From the NCBI RefSeq assembly GCF_001667925.1, contig NZ_LZJR01000073.1, forward strand, positions 1-64,000: DNA of 64,000 nucleotides. The letters run 5' to 3'. The stretch is from Mycobacterium sp. E2479. GTDB taxonomy: Bacteria; Actinomycetota; Actinomycetes; Mycobacteriales; Mycobacteriaceae. Below the pieces are notes generated by a model, which was not told the DNA's origin, searched no databases, and saw only the letters and a list, made by a program, of their open reading frames with translations. The position numbers were made by a program, and so were the translations under genes. Positions within the stretch are counted from its first letter, which is position 1. Each line of letters starts with the position of its first letter. Below, piece by piece: positions 19,774 through 29,501 of the stretch.

Positions 19774-20867
19774 CGCAGTTCGGCCAGCCGCTGGGCCACA
19801 TTCTCCGGAGTGACGTCACCGATGAAGGCGTCCATCGCCGATTCGGATGCCGCCAGGTACTTGAGCTTGGTGGCGCTGCGCCGGATGGACATCAATTCGA
19901 CGTGGAAGTAGCCCTCGGCCTGAGCCGCGGTGTCGGAGTATTGGTGCAGCGCCGAGATATAGGGCAGCGGTTCGGAATACATCCGATCGAAGCGCCCGAG
20001 CACGTCGAGGTAGACGAGGACGAACGCGTCGAGTTCACTCCCGCTGAGTTCGGTCAGGTTGCGCACGAGCCTGTTCGGGTAGATGTGCACCTCTACCGGC
20101 CAGCGCGCCGCGAACGGCACGAACGCGGTGAACAGCTCGTTGCGCGCGATGATGCGGCTGCCGTCGGCGGCCTCACGTGCGAGCAAATCACCGAAGAGAT
20201 TGGTGCCGTGCCGTTTTCGATGTTGACGCGCCTGCTCGAGCATGGTGACGGTGCGCGGCGTCAGGTACGGATAGCCGTAGATCTGGCCGTGCGGATGAGT
20301 CAACGTCACCCCGATTTCCTCGCCGCGGTTCTCGAAGCAGAACACCTGCTCGATGCCCGGCCTGGCCAACAGGTCGGCGGTGCGATGCCGCCACGCCTCG
20401 ACGACCAGCCGCGCGTGCGCCGGCTCCAGCTGGGCGACGGACCCGGTGTGGTCGGCGGAGAAACAGATCACTTCGCAGCGGCCATGCCCGGGCGCGGTCA
20501 CGAAGCCGTCCTCGGCGGGCACCGGCGCGACGGCGGGCAACGACGGCAGCGCGGCGGACAGGCTGGGGAACCGGTTCTCGAATACGACGACGTCGTAGTC
20601 GGGGGCGGGCACCTCACTGGTCAGCCCGGTCGGTCCCGGACACAGCGGGCACGCCTCCGGCGGCGGCTTGTAGGTGCGGTCCTGGCGCAGCGCCGCGATG
20701 ATGACCCATTGCCCGGTGGTTCGGTCGAACCGCAACTGCGACTGCTGCTCGGTGGATCGCGCCGGCAGCGGCCGGCGGTCCTCGACCGGTGCCGGATGAT
20801 GCCCGGGCAGCGCGAAGAACAGCAGGTCACGACCGTCAGCCAGCTTCGCGCGGGTCGGCTCAGTCAC
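19770..20867 (-). CDS. galT: Galactose-1-phosphate uridylyltransferase
   Basis: GalT of about 365 residues from the GTG at 20867; the open frame extends much further upstream, but that part is antisense to the divergent FUSC gene and reads as low-quality sequence. Visible motifs are the zinc site CPLC (about 87-90) and the active-site His-Pro-His in [13 protein letters not shown] (about 185-197). It transfers UMP from UDP-glucose to galactose-1-phosphate. The single uninterrupted gene contrasts with Mtb H37Rv, where galT is annotated as two pieces (galTa, galTb). A TAGTCT box 8 nt before the GTG suggests a leaderless transcript. Confidence 0.92.
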   Translation of the reverse strand: MTEPTRAKLADGRDLLFFALPGHHPAPVEDRRPLPARSTEQQSQLRFDRTTGQWVIIAALRQDRTYKPPPEACPLCPGPTGLTSEVPAPDYDVVVFENRFPSLSAALPSLPAVAPVPAEDGFVTAPGHGRCEVICFSADHTGSVAQLEPAHARLVVEAWRHRTADLLARPGIEQVFCFENRGEEIGVTLTHPHGQIYGYPYLTPRTVTMLEQARQHRKRHGTNLFGDLLAREAADGSRIIARNELFTAFVPFAARWPVEVHIYPNRLVRNLTELSGSELDAFVLVYLDVLGRFDRMYSEPLPYISALHQYSDTAAQAEGYFHVELMSIRRSATKLKYLAASESAMDAFIGDVTPENVAQRLAELR

Positions 20868-20875
20868 GATGTCGA

Positions 20876-20881
20876 AGACTA
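20876..20881 (-). promoter_or_regulatory. Putative -10 box of galTK (leaderless)
   Basis: On the minus strand TAGTCT matches the mycobacterial TANNNT -10 element and ends 8 nt before the galT GTG at 20867. This places the transcription start at or within a base or two of the start codon. It also supports the chosen start of galT. Confidence 0.5.
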
Positions 20882-20912
20882 GCTTGGTCGCCGCGGCGCG
20901 GTTCGGGTAACC

Positions 20913-23180
20913 ATGATGCGTAAGCGCAAGAGAGGCGGTCTGTCGATAAGTGTTCTTGAGGAGCGCGCGCGCAATTGGGTGATCGGCTCCGATCCCGGCT
21001 TGCTTCGGCTGCGAATGGCGACCCGGACCACGGGCGCGCTCGGCCTTTCCCTGCTGGTGCTTTTCATCCTGACCAGGGCTACGGGACAACCACTGACGGT
21101 CGCCCTGTTGGGCGTCGTCATCACCATGGTCGCGTCGCGCTCGGTCAACGAAGCCGACCCGCGCCAGCAGCGGATCACCATGGCGCTGCTGCCGCTGCCC
21201 GCGGCGGCGTCCATCACCGCGGCCGCGGTGCTGGCGCCGCACGCGGTGGTCAGCGACGCCGTCTTCGTGGTGGTCGTGTTCACCGCGGCATATATCCGGC
21301 GATTCGGCGCACGCGGCAGGGCGCTGGGCATGGTCGCATTCATGTCCTACTTCTTCACGCTGTATCTGCACGCCCGCGTCGCGGAGTTGCCCTGGATGAT
21401 CGGGGCGGTCGCGGTGGGCACCGTGTGCACGTACGTGATGAGCACCTACGTGATGCCCGATCGACCCGAGCGGGTGCTGAGTGCCACCATTCGGGCGCTG
21501 CGGGCGCGGATGGCGATCGTCCTCGACACGACCGCCGAAGCGGTGCGGACCGGCCGCCTAGACGAACGACGGCGACGGCGCATGCGGGCCCGCACCGTCC
21601 GGCTCAACGAGACCGCCCTGATGGTGCAGAGCCAGATCGAGGACAAGGCCGACCCGGGCACCCTGTGGCCCGGGGTCACCGCCGAACAATTGGCCCCCTG
21701 GCTGCTAGATGCCGAGCTCGCCATCGAATGGGTGGCCACCGCAGGCCGGCGGGCGGCCGTCCTCGCTTGCGAGGACCCCGATTCCATGCCCGCGCCCACC
21801 CGGGCCGCGGTCGTCGACGCGCTCAATCAACTGTCGCGCGCCATCCGGCTTCCTGAACCCGACGGGCTGCGCCGGGCCGCCGAGCGCGCGCAGCGGCTGC
21901 TCGACGGGCAGCACGAGCCCGCAGGCGACGACGAGGGCGGCGCGGCCGTGCGCCGCCTCGCACTGGCGATCATCAACGCCGCGTCGGCGACTTCCGACGT
22001 CCGGGCGATCGTCGACCGGGTGGCCGCCGGCCGACCTCTCGACGACGCCGACACCCCGCCCCAGCCACCCGACGCCGTCCCCGACAACACCGAGGACGAG
22101 CCGGCCACCGGGCTGCGGCCGACCACCCGGCAGGCCATTCAGGTCTCCGTCGCCGCAGCCTTGGCCATCGTGGTCGGCGAGCTGGTTTCGCCGGCGCGCT
22201 GGTATTGGGCGGTGATCGCGGCGTTCGTCATCTTCGCGGGCACCAACTCGTGGGGCGAAACCCTGACCAAGGGTTGGCAACGCCTGCTCGGGACGCTGCT
22301 CGGCGTGCCCTGCGGCGTCTTGGTGGCCACGCTGCTGACCGGTCATGAGCGAGCGGCATTGGCCGGCATCTTCGTGTGCCTGTTCTGCGCCTTTTACTTC
22401 ATGACGGTCACCTACAGCCTGATGACCTTCTGGATCACCACCATGCTGGCGCTGCTGTACGGCCTGCTCGGCCAGTTCTCGTTCGCCGTGCTGATGCTGC
22501 GGATCGAAGAAACGGCGATCGGTGCCGTCATCGGGGTTACGGTCGCGGTCCTGGTGCTGCCCACCAACACCAGAACGGCGATCCGCAGCGAAGCTCGCGC
22601 CTTCTTGACGAGCCTGTCCGTCCTGATCGAGACCTCGGCCGCGACGATGTTCGGTGACAAGTTCAGCGTCAGCCCATCAGAGCAGGCGCGCCGGCTCGAC
22701 CGGGACCTGCAGCAGTTCCGGGTCACCGCCAAACCGTTGCTGGCCGGCGTCGCCGGACTTGCCGGGCGGCGCAGCATCCGCCGCGCCCTGCGGATCTTCA
22801 CCGCCTGCGACCGCTACGGCCGGAGCCTGGCGCGCAGCGCCGAGCAGTATCAGGACCCGGTCGGGGCGCCATCCTCGGAACTAGCGCAAGCCTTTTGCGC
22901 GGCCGCGGCCCAGACGAGGCGCAACATCGATGCCCTGCAGGAAGCCATCGAGGGCGGCCACGCCCCGACCCTGGTCTCGGCGACCGACGAGCTCGACGCC
23001 GCCGAGACGGTGGCCCGGCAATGCGACGGCAACGGCCCCGGCGACACGGCCAACGACACCCGTCGCTTCCTGACCGCCGTGCACGCCCTGCGCCAGATCG
23101 AGCGCGCCGTCATCACCGCGGCCACCAATCTCGGTGGGCGCGAACGCGTCAGGACGGTCAGCCCCGCGCCCTCGCGTTGA
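20913..23180 (+). CDS. FUSC-family membrane protein (aromatic-acid-exporter-like)
   Basis: A 755-residue membrane protein with the duplicated FUSC/YccS layout: an N-terminal block of membrane helices (about 25-195), a helical cytoplasmic region (about 195-380), a second membrane block (about 395-540; TTRQAIQVSVAAALAIVVGE and WYWAVIAAFVIFAG) and a C-terminal helical domain. FUSC proteins are related to the efflux components of aromatic acid, fusaric acid and aluminium-activated transporters; the substrate here is unknown. It is divergent from galT (45 bp between starts). Start ATG at 20913, with a second ATG directly after. Confidence 0.8.
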   Translation: MMRKRKRGGLSISVLEERARNWVIGSDPGLLRLRMATRTTGALGLSLLVLFILTRATGQPLTVALLGVVITMVASRSVNEADPRQQRITMALLPLPAAASITAAAVLAPHAVVSDAVFVVVVFTAAYIRRFGARGRALGMVAFMSYFFTLYLHARVAELPWMIGAVAVGTVCTYVMSTYVMPDRPERVLSATIRALRARMAIVLDTTAEAVRTGRLDERRRRRMRARTVRLNETALMVQSQIEDKADPGTLWPGVTAEQLAPWLLDAELAIEWVATAGRRAAVLACEDPDSMPAPTRAAVVDALNQLSRAIRLPEPDGLRRAAERAQRLLDGQHEPAGDDEGGAAVRRLALAIINAASATSDVRAIVDRVAAGRPLDDADTPPQPPDAVPDNTEDEPATGLRPTTRQAIQVSVAAALAIVVGELVSPARWYWAVIAAFVIFAGTNSWGETLTKGWQRLLGTLLGVPCGVLVATLLTGHERAALAGIFVCLFCAFYFMTVTYSLMTFWITTMLALLYGLLGQFSFAVLMLRIEETAIGAVIGVTVAVLVLPTNTRTAIRSEARAFLTSLSVLIETSAATMFGDKFSVSPSEQARRLDRDLQQFRVTAKPLLAGVAGLAGRRSIRRALRIFTACDRYGRSLARSAEQYQDPVGAPSSELAQAFCAAAAQTRRNIDALQEAIEGGHAPTLVSATDELDAAETVARQCDGNGPGDTANDTRRFLTAVHALRQIERAVITAATNLGGRERVRTVSPAPSR

Positions 23181-23269
23181 GGGGCCTCGATTTGCTACGC
23201 AATCCGAACGTGGGCGGCTACCATCTTGCTAGCCGCCGCGGCCGGCAAGCAGGAGTCGAGGAGAAACCC

Positions 23270-24532
23270 ATGGCGACACCGCACCTCCCGCCGGGCTTCG
23301 ATTTCACCGACCCCGACATCTACGCCCATCGGCTTCCCGTGCGAGAGTTCGCCGAATTGCGGGCCACGGAACCCATCTGGTGGAACGAGCAGCCGCTCGA
23401 GCAAGGGGGCTTCGGCGACGGCGGCTACTGGGTGGTGACCAAGCACCGCCACATCCGTGAGGTGTCATTGCGCAGCGATGTCTTCTCATCGGCCAGCAAG
23501 TCGATCGTGCCGCGCTATCGAGAAGACTTGGCGCAGCGGCAGATCGAGGCGGGGCGATCCTCGATGATCATGATGGATGATCCCCGGCACAGTCGGCTGC
23601 GCAAGATCATCTCGCGTGGCTTCACGCCTCGCGCGGTCGAACGGTTACGCGCCGAACTCACCGAACGCGCGCGATGCATCGCTGCCGATGCGGCGGCGCA
23701 CGCGTCGGGAGACTTCGTCCGTCAGGTGGCGTGCGAGCTTCCGCTGCAGGCTATTTCGGGCCTGCTCGGCGTACCGGCGGAGGACTACGACAAACTGTTC
23801 GACTGGACCAAAAACATGATCGGCAGCGACGACCCAGAGTTCGCCGACCATGATGCGACGACGTCGGCGGGCGAATTGATGTGGTATGCCATGCAATTGG
23901 CGGCACGCAAGGCCGAGGAACCCGGCCCGAAAGATCGGGACATCGTCACCACGCTGATCAAGGCCGATTCCGAGGATCAGCGACTCTCCGAGGCCGAGTT
24001 CGGCATGTTCGTGGTCACGCTGGCCGTGGCCGGCAACGAGACGACCCGAAACTCGATCACCCAAGGGATGATGGCGTTCACCGACCACCCGGATCAGTGG
24101 GAGTTATTCAAGGAGCAACGGCCGAAGACGGCGGCCGACGAGATCATCCGCTGGGCCACCCCGATCACGGCGTTTCAGCGCACCGCGCTGGTGGATACCG
24201 AACTCGGCGGCGTGCCCGTCGCGAAGGGCCAGCGGGTGGTGCTGTTCTACCGGTCGGCGAATTTCGACGAAGAGGTCTTCGACAACCCGTTCACGTTCGA
24301 CATTCTGCGCAGCCCCAACCCGCATGTCGGATTCGGCGGCACCGGGGCGCATTACTGCATCGGGGCCAACCTGGCCCGCATGACGATCGACCTGATGTTC
24401 AACGCGATCGCCGACCACATGCCCGACCTGCGCTCTGCCGGCGACCCGCAACGGCTGCGGTCGTCCTTCATCAACGGCATCAAACACTGGCGGGTCGACT
24501 ACCGGGGAGAGTGTCCGGCGACGGCACGCTGA
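23270..24532 (+). CDS. Cytochrome P450, CYP125 family
   Basis: P450 of 420 residues. It shows an I-helix AGNETT (about 254-259), the ExxR pair in ADEIIRWATPITAFQRTAL, and the haem loop GFGGTGAHYCIGANLARM with Cys363. From memory, long stretches (GFDFTDPDIYA, RLRKIISRGFTPRAV, NSITQGMMAF, FRSANFDEEVF-like and SFINGIKHW) match Mtb CYP125A1, the cholesterol C26/27 hydroxylase, so a steroid side-chain or related substrate is the best guess. It is not in the cholesterol (KstR) gene cluster, and I see no KstR-type AACnnGTT box upstream, suggesting a paralogue. SD sequence GAGGAGA precedes the ATG. Confidence 0.88.
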   Translation: MATPHLPPGFDFTDPDIYAHRLPVREFAELRATEPIWWNEQPLEQGGFGDGGYWVVTKHRHIREVSLRSDVFSSASKSIVPRYREDLAQRQIEAGRSSMIMMDDPRHSRLRKIISRGFTPRAVERLRAELTERARCIAADAAAHASGDFVRQVACELPLQAISGLLGVPAEDYDKLFDWTKNMIGSDDPEFADHDATTSAGELMWYAMQLAARKAEEPGPKDRDIVTTLIKADSEDQRLSEAEFGMFVVTLAVAGNETTRNSITQGMMAFTDHPDQWELFKEQRPKTAADEIIRWATPITAFQRTALVDTELGGVPVAKGQRVVLFYRSANFDEEVFDNPFTFDILRSPNPHVGFGGTGAHYCIGANLARMTIDLMFNAIADHMPDLRSAGDPQRLRSSFINGIKHWRVDYRGECPATAR

Positions 24533-24621
24533 GTAGCCCGCGCCCTACATCCGATCTGGAGGCAGAGGTGATCGACATCATGCATGAGAGTGCCGTCGTT
24601 TCCAACCTGGCCGGCCATCGA

Positions 24622-25494
24622 TCACAAGCTCGGCTGTGGGCTTTCGTTGTCGCGGCGCTCACCGGTGGCGATGAAGTCCTCGACCAACTCCACCACTTGG
24701 TTTGGCGCCTCCACCTGGGCGAAGTGACCCACGTCGGGCAGCACCTCGAGCCTGGCGTCCGTGCGCGCCTCGTGCGCGGCGTACGCGTGGTCGACGGGAA
24801 TGATGCCGTCGCACTCGCCCCAGATCGCCATGACCGGTAGATCCTCGCGCAGCCGCAGCCTGTTGAGCGCGCTGACCGCCTGTCCGCGGTAATCGACGAC
24901 CGATCGCAGCGTCCGCAGGAACGACTGCCGTGTCTGGCCATCCGACAACGACGAGTAGGCGCTCCACAGCTCCGCGCCGCGCGGTGAGCGGATGCCGGCG
25001 CTTTTCATCCAGGACCGCAGCTTGTTGCCGACGGACAGCACGGGCGGCGGGGCGATGATCGGCAACACCAGCTCCGCCCCGGGCGCCGAGAGCAGCCGCA
25101 ACACCCATCCCACGTCGGGCCCCAGGCCGCCGCTGCTGATCAGGATCAACCGTTGGGCGTAGTCGGGGTGCTGGTAGACGAACTGCATCGCGACGCCGCC
25201 ACCAAGCGAGTGACCGACGACGGTGGCCCGGCTGACGCCGAGTTCATCGAGGAAATCACGTAGCCACACCGCGAAGGCGCCCAGCGAGTAGTCGGTGCGA
25301 GGCTTCGCCGATTCGCCGTGACCGAGCAGGTCCGGGGCGATGACGCGAAACTTCTTCGACAGCGGCGGGATGACCGCCCGCCACGTCTCCGAACTGCCCG
25401 CCATGCCGTGGATGAGCAGCAGCACCTCGCCGTCACCCTCGTCGCGGTAGGCGATGCGATCGCCGTGTAGTTCGAGAACCTTCAGCTCATTCAT
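24622..25494 (-). CDS. Alpha/beta hydrolase
   Basis: Alpha/beta-hydrolase-fold protein of 290 residues. The oxyanion region is LLIHGMAGSSETW (about 27-39), the nucleophile elbow VVGHSLGG has Ser96, the acid is probably in WGECDGIIPVDHA (about 225) and the catalytic His is in VGHFAQVE (about 263). The pattern resembles C-C bond hydrolases and epoxide-hydrolase-like esterases, but the substrate cannot be read. It lies downstream of, and convergent with, the CYP125-family gene and divergent from the NYN gene (46 bp apart). Confidence 0.85.
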   Translation of the reverse strand: MNELKVLELHGDRIAYRDEGDGEVLLLIHGMAGSSETWRAVIPPLSKKFRVIAPDLLGHGESAKPRTDYSLGAFAVWLRDFLDELGVSRATVVGHSLGGGVAMQFVYQHPDYAQRLILISSGGLGPDVGWVLRLLSAPGAELVLPIIAPPPVLSVGNKLRSWMKSAGIRSPRGAELWSAYSSLSDGQTRQSFLRTLRSVVDYRGQAVSALNRLRLREDLPVMAIWGECDGIIPVDHAYAAHEARTDARLEVLPDVGHFAQVEAPNQVVELVEDFIATGERRDNESPQPSL

Positions 25495-25540
25495 GTGGGT
25501 TGTGTACCCGCTTTGGTCCTGCTCAGCAATGATCTAATGC

Positions 25541-26431
25541 ATGACCGAACCGGTTTTGACCCGAGTGGCCGTCTACCTCGACTTCGACAACATCGTGATC
25601 TCCCGGTACGACCAGATTCACGGACGGAATTCGTTTCAGCGGGACAAGGCCAAGGGGCTCGAGCAGCAGGCGGAGCGGCTGGACCCGGCGACCGTCGACG
25701 TCGCCGCAATCCTCGACTTCGCGTCGTCGTTCGGCACCCTGGTGCTCACCCGCGCCTACGCGGACTGGTCGGCGGATATCAACGCCGGGTATCGCGGCCA
25801 GCTGGTGGCCCGCGCGGTCGACCTGGTGCAGTTGTTCCCGGCGGCGGCCTACGGCAAGAACGGCGCCGACATCCGGTTGGCCGTCGACGCGGTCGAGGAC
25901 ATGTTCCGGCTACCCGATCTGACCCACGTGGTGGTCGTGGCCGGCGACTCCGACTACATTCCGTTGGCCCAGCGCTGCAAGAGGCTCGGCCGGTACGTTG
26001 TCGGCATCGGCGTGGCAGGTGCGTCGAGCCGCGCGCTCGCGGCGGCCTGCGACGATTTCGTCATCTACGACGCACTGCCGGGGGTACCGGTGCCCGAACC
26101 GGCGCCCGCCGGCGCGGAGGCGGACAAGCCGAAAAAACGGACCACTCGCAGCAAGTCGGCCAAGGGGGACGAGCCCGATGAGCAGCCCGACCCGCAGGCC
26201 GCCGCCACCGCGTTGCTGACGCGGGCCCTGCGGATCGGCTTGGAGAAAGACGATGTCGACTGGCTGCACAACTCGGCCGTGAAGGCACAGATGAAGCGGA
26301 TGGACCCATCGTTCAGCGAAAGATCTTTGGGATTCCGCTCGTTCAGCGATTTCCTGCGTTCGCGCTCGGATGTCGTCGAACTGGATGAGACGTCGACGAC
26401 GCGGATGGTGCGGCTGCGCGCGCAGGAGTGA
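25541..26431 (+). CDS. NYN-domain nuclease-like protein with C-terminal LOTUS (OST-HTH) domain
   Basis: A 296-residue soluble protein. Residues ~8-175 form a NYN (PIN-like, LabA-type) domain with the acidic residues expected for metal-dependent RNA cleavage: YLDFDN (Asp14, Asp16), DIRLAVDAVEDM and AGDSDYIPL (Asp136, Asp138). A Lys/Pro-rich linker (about 180-225) leads to a winged-helix LOTUS/OST-HTH-like domain (about 225-296; FRSFSDFLRSR, ending TTRMVRLRAQE). NYN-LOTUS combinations are thought to act on RNA; the target is unknown. All metal-site acids seem retained, so activity is plausible. Confidence 0.85.
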   Translation: MTEPVLTRVAVYLDFDNIVISRYDQIHGRNSFQRDKAKGLEQQAERLDPATVDVAAILDFASSFGTLVLTRAYADWSADINAGYRGQLVARAVDLVQLFPAAAYGKNGADIRLAVDAVEDMFRLPDLTHVVVVAGDSDYIPLAQRCKRLGRYVVGIGVAGASSRALAAACDDFVIYDALPGVPVPEPAPAGAEADKPKKRTTRSKSAKGDEPDEQPDPQAAATALLTRALRIGLEKDDVDWLHNSAVKAQMKRMDPSFSERSLGFRSFSDFLRSRSDVVELDETSTTRMVRLRAQE

Positions 26432-26561
26432 ACGACGGGGTGGCAACACATATTTCGCTCTAACGGCGGGTGACAAGCGCCGGGCGAGCGAGCAGGTGAA
26501 CCACCGTGGGGATATTGAAGCGGCCTAGTTCGTCTCATCGCCCGCCGCAGACTTGTCAGCA

Positions 26562-28004
26562 TCAGTGGGTCGCCGGACGATCGGATGACCAGGGGTGGGC
26601 CGATTCCAATTGGGACGCAACACGAATGAGGATATCTTCGCGCCCGTAGGCGGCGGCGAGCTGCACGCCGACGGGAAGGCCCTCAGCGTTGCGATGCAGG
26701 GGAAGGCTGATCGCCGGCTGCCCGCTCATGTTGAAGGGGGGCGTGAACGCGGCGAACCGGCCGGCGCGCCGCATCGGCGCCGTCGGGTGCTCGGGATCGT
26801 TCTCGAATTCGGTTAGCAGTGGCGGTGGTTCGGTCACTGTCGGCGTGAGGAGCAGGTCCCAGCCGTCGGCCCACCACTGCTGCAGCGACCGCCGAAACGC
26901 ATAGACCGCCTCCTGCGCCACCGCGTAGTCGAGCGCGCTCACTAGGCGGGCCCGCTGGGCGAGCACCCAGTTCACCGGCTCGACCTCGCCGGAGGTCAGC
27001 TCACGCCCGAGCGTCTGGCCGAAGCCGCGCACCCCCATCGCCATCTGCGTGGCCCATAGCGCCATGAACTTCTCGGTCAAGGTGGTGTCGGCTAGGCAGG
27101 CCGGCCACGCCGGCTCGACGATGTGCCCGAGCCCCTCGAGCATCGATCCGGCGGCACGCACCGCCGCGACGCAGTCGGGGTGCAGGAAGTCGTCGCGCGG
27201 GTGGACGTCGAGCAGCCCGATGCGCAGCCGGCCGGGTTGGGCACCGACCTCGTCGAGGTAGGCGCGCTCGGGCGGCGGCGCGATCACGGTGTCCCCGACC
27301 CCGGGCCCGCGAACGGCGTCGAGCAGGCCCGCCGTGTCGCGCACCGTGCGGCTGACGCACAGTTCGACGCCCAGGCCCACCTCGGCGCGCACCGGCCCGA
27401 CGGTGATCCGGCCCTGGCTCGGCTTGAGTCCGACCAGCCCGCAGCAGGACGCCGGGATGCGGATGCTTCCGCCGCCGTCCGAGGCGTTGGCGAACGGGAC
27501 CATCCCCGCGGCCACGGCGGCGGCCGCGCCGCCGCTGGATCCGCCCGCCGTGCGGTCCTGCGCCCAGGGGTTGCGGGTCGGCCCCCACGCGAGCGGCTGG
27601 GTGGTCGGCAGGCTGCCCAGCTCGGGGCTGTTGGTCCGGCCGGCGATCACCAACCCGGCCGCCTTGAACCGGGCCACGAGCGTGGTGTCGCGGACGTCGA
27701 CCTTGGCGGCCTCTTTCAGCGCAACATTCCCGTTCGACAGCGTCTGGCCCGCGAAGCTGGTGTAGAGGTCCTTGAGCAAGAAGGGGACCCCGCGGAACGG
27801 GCCGTTGGGCAGGCCCGGGTCGGCCGCCACCGAACGCGCGTGCCCGAACCACTCGATGACCACGGCGTTCAGCGAGGGATTGACACGCTCGATCCGCTCG
27901 ATCGCCGCCTCCAGCAGTTCACTCGGCGTGACCTCGCCTTGGGCCACCAGCGCCGCCTGATCCGTGGCGTCCATCCAGCGCGTCTCGTCGGCCAGAGCAG
28001 TCAT
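26562..28004 (-). CDS. Amidase-signature family hydrolase
   Basis: A 480-residue amidase-signature enzyme with the full Ser-cisSer-Lys triad: Lys78 in GVPFLLKDLY, the cis-Ser in TAGGSSGGAAA (about 156) and the nucleophile Ser180 in SDGGGSIRIPAS. It hydrolyses an amide, but the substrate (aliphatic or aryl amide, or peptide amide) cannot be told from the sequence; Mtb has several paralogues (AmiA2, AmiB2, AmiC, AmiD), and I would not choose among them. It converges with the NYN gene across 130 bp with no visible terminator. Start ATG at 28004. Confidence 0.9.
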   Translation of the reverse strand: MTALADETRWMDATDQAALVAQGEVTPSELLEAAIERIERVNPSLNAVVIEWFGHARSVAADPGLPNGPFRGVPFLLKDLYTSFAGQTLSNGNVALKEAAKVDVRDTTLVARFKAAGLVIAGRTNSPELGSLPTTQPLAWGPTRNPWAQDRTAGGSSGGAAAAVAAGMVPFANASDGGGSIRIPASCCGLVGLKPSQGRITVGPVRAEVGLGVELCVSRTVRDTAGLLDAVRGPGVGDTVIAPPPERAYLDEVGAQPGRLRIGLLDVHPRDDFLHPDCVAAVRAAGSMLEGLGHIVEPAWPACLADTTLTEKFMALWATQMAMGVRGFGQTLGRELTSGEVEPVNWVLAQRARLVSALDYAVAQEAVYAFRRSLQQWWADGWDLLLTPTVTEPPPLLTEFENDPEHPTAPMRRAGRFAAFTPPFNMSGQPAISLPLHRNAEGLPVGVQLAAAYGREDILIRVASQLESAHPWSSDRPATH

Positions 28005-28116
28005 GGCTTCCGGTGTATCACGGGGTCAACGTCACACCCGCACCCGCACACGAGTCGCGGTGCCGACGCAGCGGCCTTACGCTCGTTGGTTGCACGAACT
28101 CAACGGGGGTTTATTG

Positions 28117-29469
28117 ATGGGTGGGATCAAGGGGCGAACCGTGTCCAGACAGTGGTTTGCCCCGATCGGGGTCGCGTCGGTTGCCTGCCTGTCCATCGCG
28201 TCCTGTTCGGAAACCGCTGCACCGCCCCCGCTCAGCGCCACCACCTCGACATCGGTCTCGAAGACCAGCACACGGGCGGCCGCGCCACCCGCGCCGATAA
28301 CCGGCCCGCTGGAAAAGGATTGGAAAAGCTACGGCGGAACGGCGTATTTCGGTTGCCCGGAGAAGTTTTCGGCCAGCAAGTCGGCGCTCGAGGACATCCG
28401 GCCGAAAATCTTCGACCCGAAATCCGGGCAGTACGTCGCGCCCGGCGTCCCGTCGGTTCCCGCCGGCGAGAACGTCACCGGCGCCATCTGCGCGCCGACC
28501 GGCACGGCCGACGACATGAAAGTCGTCTACGTCGTCACCACCGTCAAGCCGGCACAGGCCCCGGCCCCCGAAGCCCCCAAAACCACCGCCTACGTGTACG
28601 ACACCAAGTCGGGCCGGCAGCTGGCCAGCAAGGAGCTGCAGCCGCCGGCCCCGGAGCTGAAACTGGCCGCGCCGAAGGATTGGGGCCTGGCCTCGACCGC
28701 CTCGGGCGTGGCGTGGCTGAACGCCTTCACCGACGGCCGTACCGCATCACCACCACGGACCGTGGTCCTGTCCGGGGGCGATCTGTCGATGATGTGGAAC
28801 GATCCGCAGCCCGGGCGCGTCTGGCAGGACGTGCTTGCGTTTGCGCGCAACACCGAGCCCGGCAAGACTTCCGGCGCGGAGCTGCGCCGGCCGAACGGGG
28901 AAGCGATCTATCAGGACAACGAGTTGCAATCCGTCGATGCCGAATTAACCGACGGCCCAAGCAAACTGGTGCAGATCACGCACCGGGATTCAGACAACCC
29001 CCCGGTGCTGTCGACGATGTTCTACGACCTCGACGCCAAGTCCATCATCAAAATCGGCGATTCCGACCGGATTTCCGGCGGTGGGGTGACCGCGATGCTG
29101 TCCGACGGCAAACTGTTCGTCGACGCCCACAACTCGGACGCCTCCCAACTCGGTTTCGGCGTATGGAACCTGCGCAGCCAGCAGTGGGACTTCCAGAAGA
29201 GCAGGGACGACGCCAAGAAGCTGTCGATTTCCAAGCTGGCGTATTTCGAAGACCACCTCTACATCACCGGCACCGGCGGAACGTTCTCCGTAATCGCCTT
29301 GCCCGCAACCGATCCCGTGGCATCGAACTGGGCACTACGGCCTTTCGGGCGGATCTCCGGGTGGACGCTGGTGTGCCGCGGCGAGACCGCGCCAGGGTCC
29401 AACGGCGAGTGCAAGGAGATCGTCATGGTGCAAGACCAGGACGGCCACTACCCCGGGCCCTGGTTCTGA
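28117..29469 (+). CDS. Lipoprotein with a probable beta-propeller-like domain, function unknown
   Basis: About 450 residues from the ATG at 28117, preceded by GGGGG. The N-terminus ends in a lipobox (IASC, Cys30), followed by a Ser/Thr/Pro linker and a globular domain. Regularly spaced Trp and Asp/Gly turns and phrases such as AYVYDTKSGRQL, TMFYDLDAKS and FGVWNLRSQQWDF suggest repeated beta-sheets like a PQQ or WD-type propeller, though no repeats could be aligned by eye. It faces the three-gene envelope module at 29.5-33.2 kb and converges on it (32 bp gap), so it may belong to the same process. Confidence 0.65.
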   Translation: MGGIKGRTVSRQWFAPIGVASVACLSIASCSETAAPPPLSATTSTSVSKTSTRAAAPPAPITGPLEKDWKSYGGTAYFGCPEKFSASKSALEDIRPKIFDPKSGQYVAPGVPSVPAGENVTGAICAPTGTADDMKVVYVVTTVKPAQAPAPEAPKTTAYVYDTKSGRQLASKELQPPAPELKLAAPKDWGLASTASGVAWLNAFTDGRTASPPRTVVLSGGDLSMMWNDPQPGRVWQDVLAFARNTEPGKTSGAELRRPNGEAIYQDNELQSVDAELTDGPSKLVQITHRDSDNPPVLSTMFYDLDAKSIIKIGDSDRISGGGVTAMLSDGKLFVDAHNSDASQLGFGVWNLRSQQWDFQKSRDDAKKLSISKLAYFEDHLYITGTGGTFSVIALPATDPVASNWALRPFGRISGWTLVCRGETAPGSNGECKEIVMVQDQDGHYPGPWF

Positions 29470-29501
29470 GCCCCGTTCGCCGTCAGACGACCGGCGGGCC
29501 C

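Noticed and set aside
19770..21371. A 533-residue GalT with a ~170-residue N-terminal extension
   Set aside because: The extension is antisense to the divergent FUSC gene; the GTG at 20867 gives the normal GalT length.
22895..23269. N-terminal extension of the CYP125-family protein into the FUSC gene
   Set aside because: The extension is a shadow frame of FUSC; the ATG at 23270 has a strong SD and the family N-terminus.
23181..23269. KstR operator upstream of the CYP125-family gene
   Set aside because: No AACnnGTT core palindrome could be found; only a TACCAT -10-like box is present.
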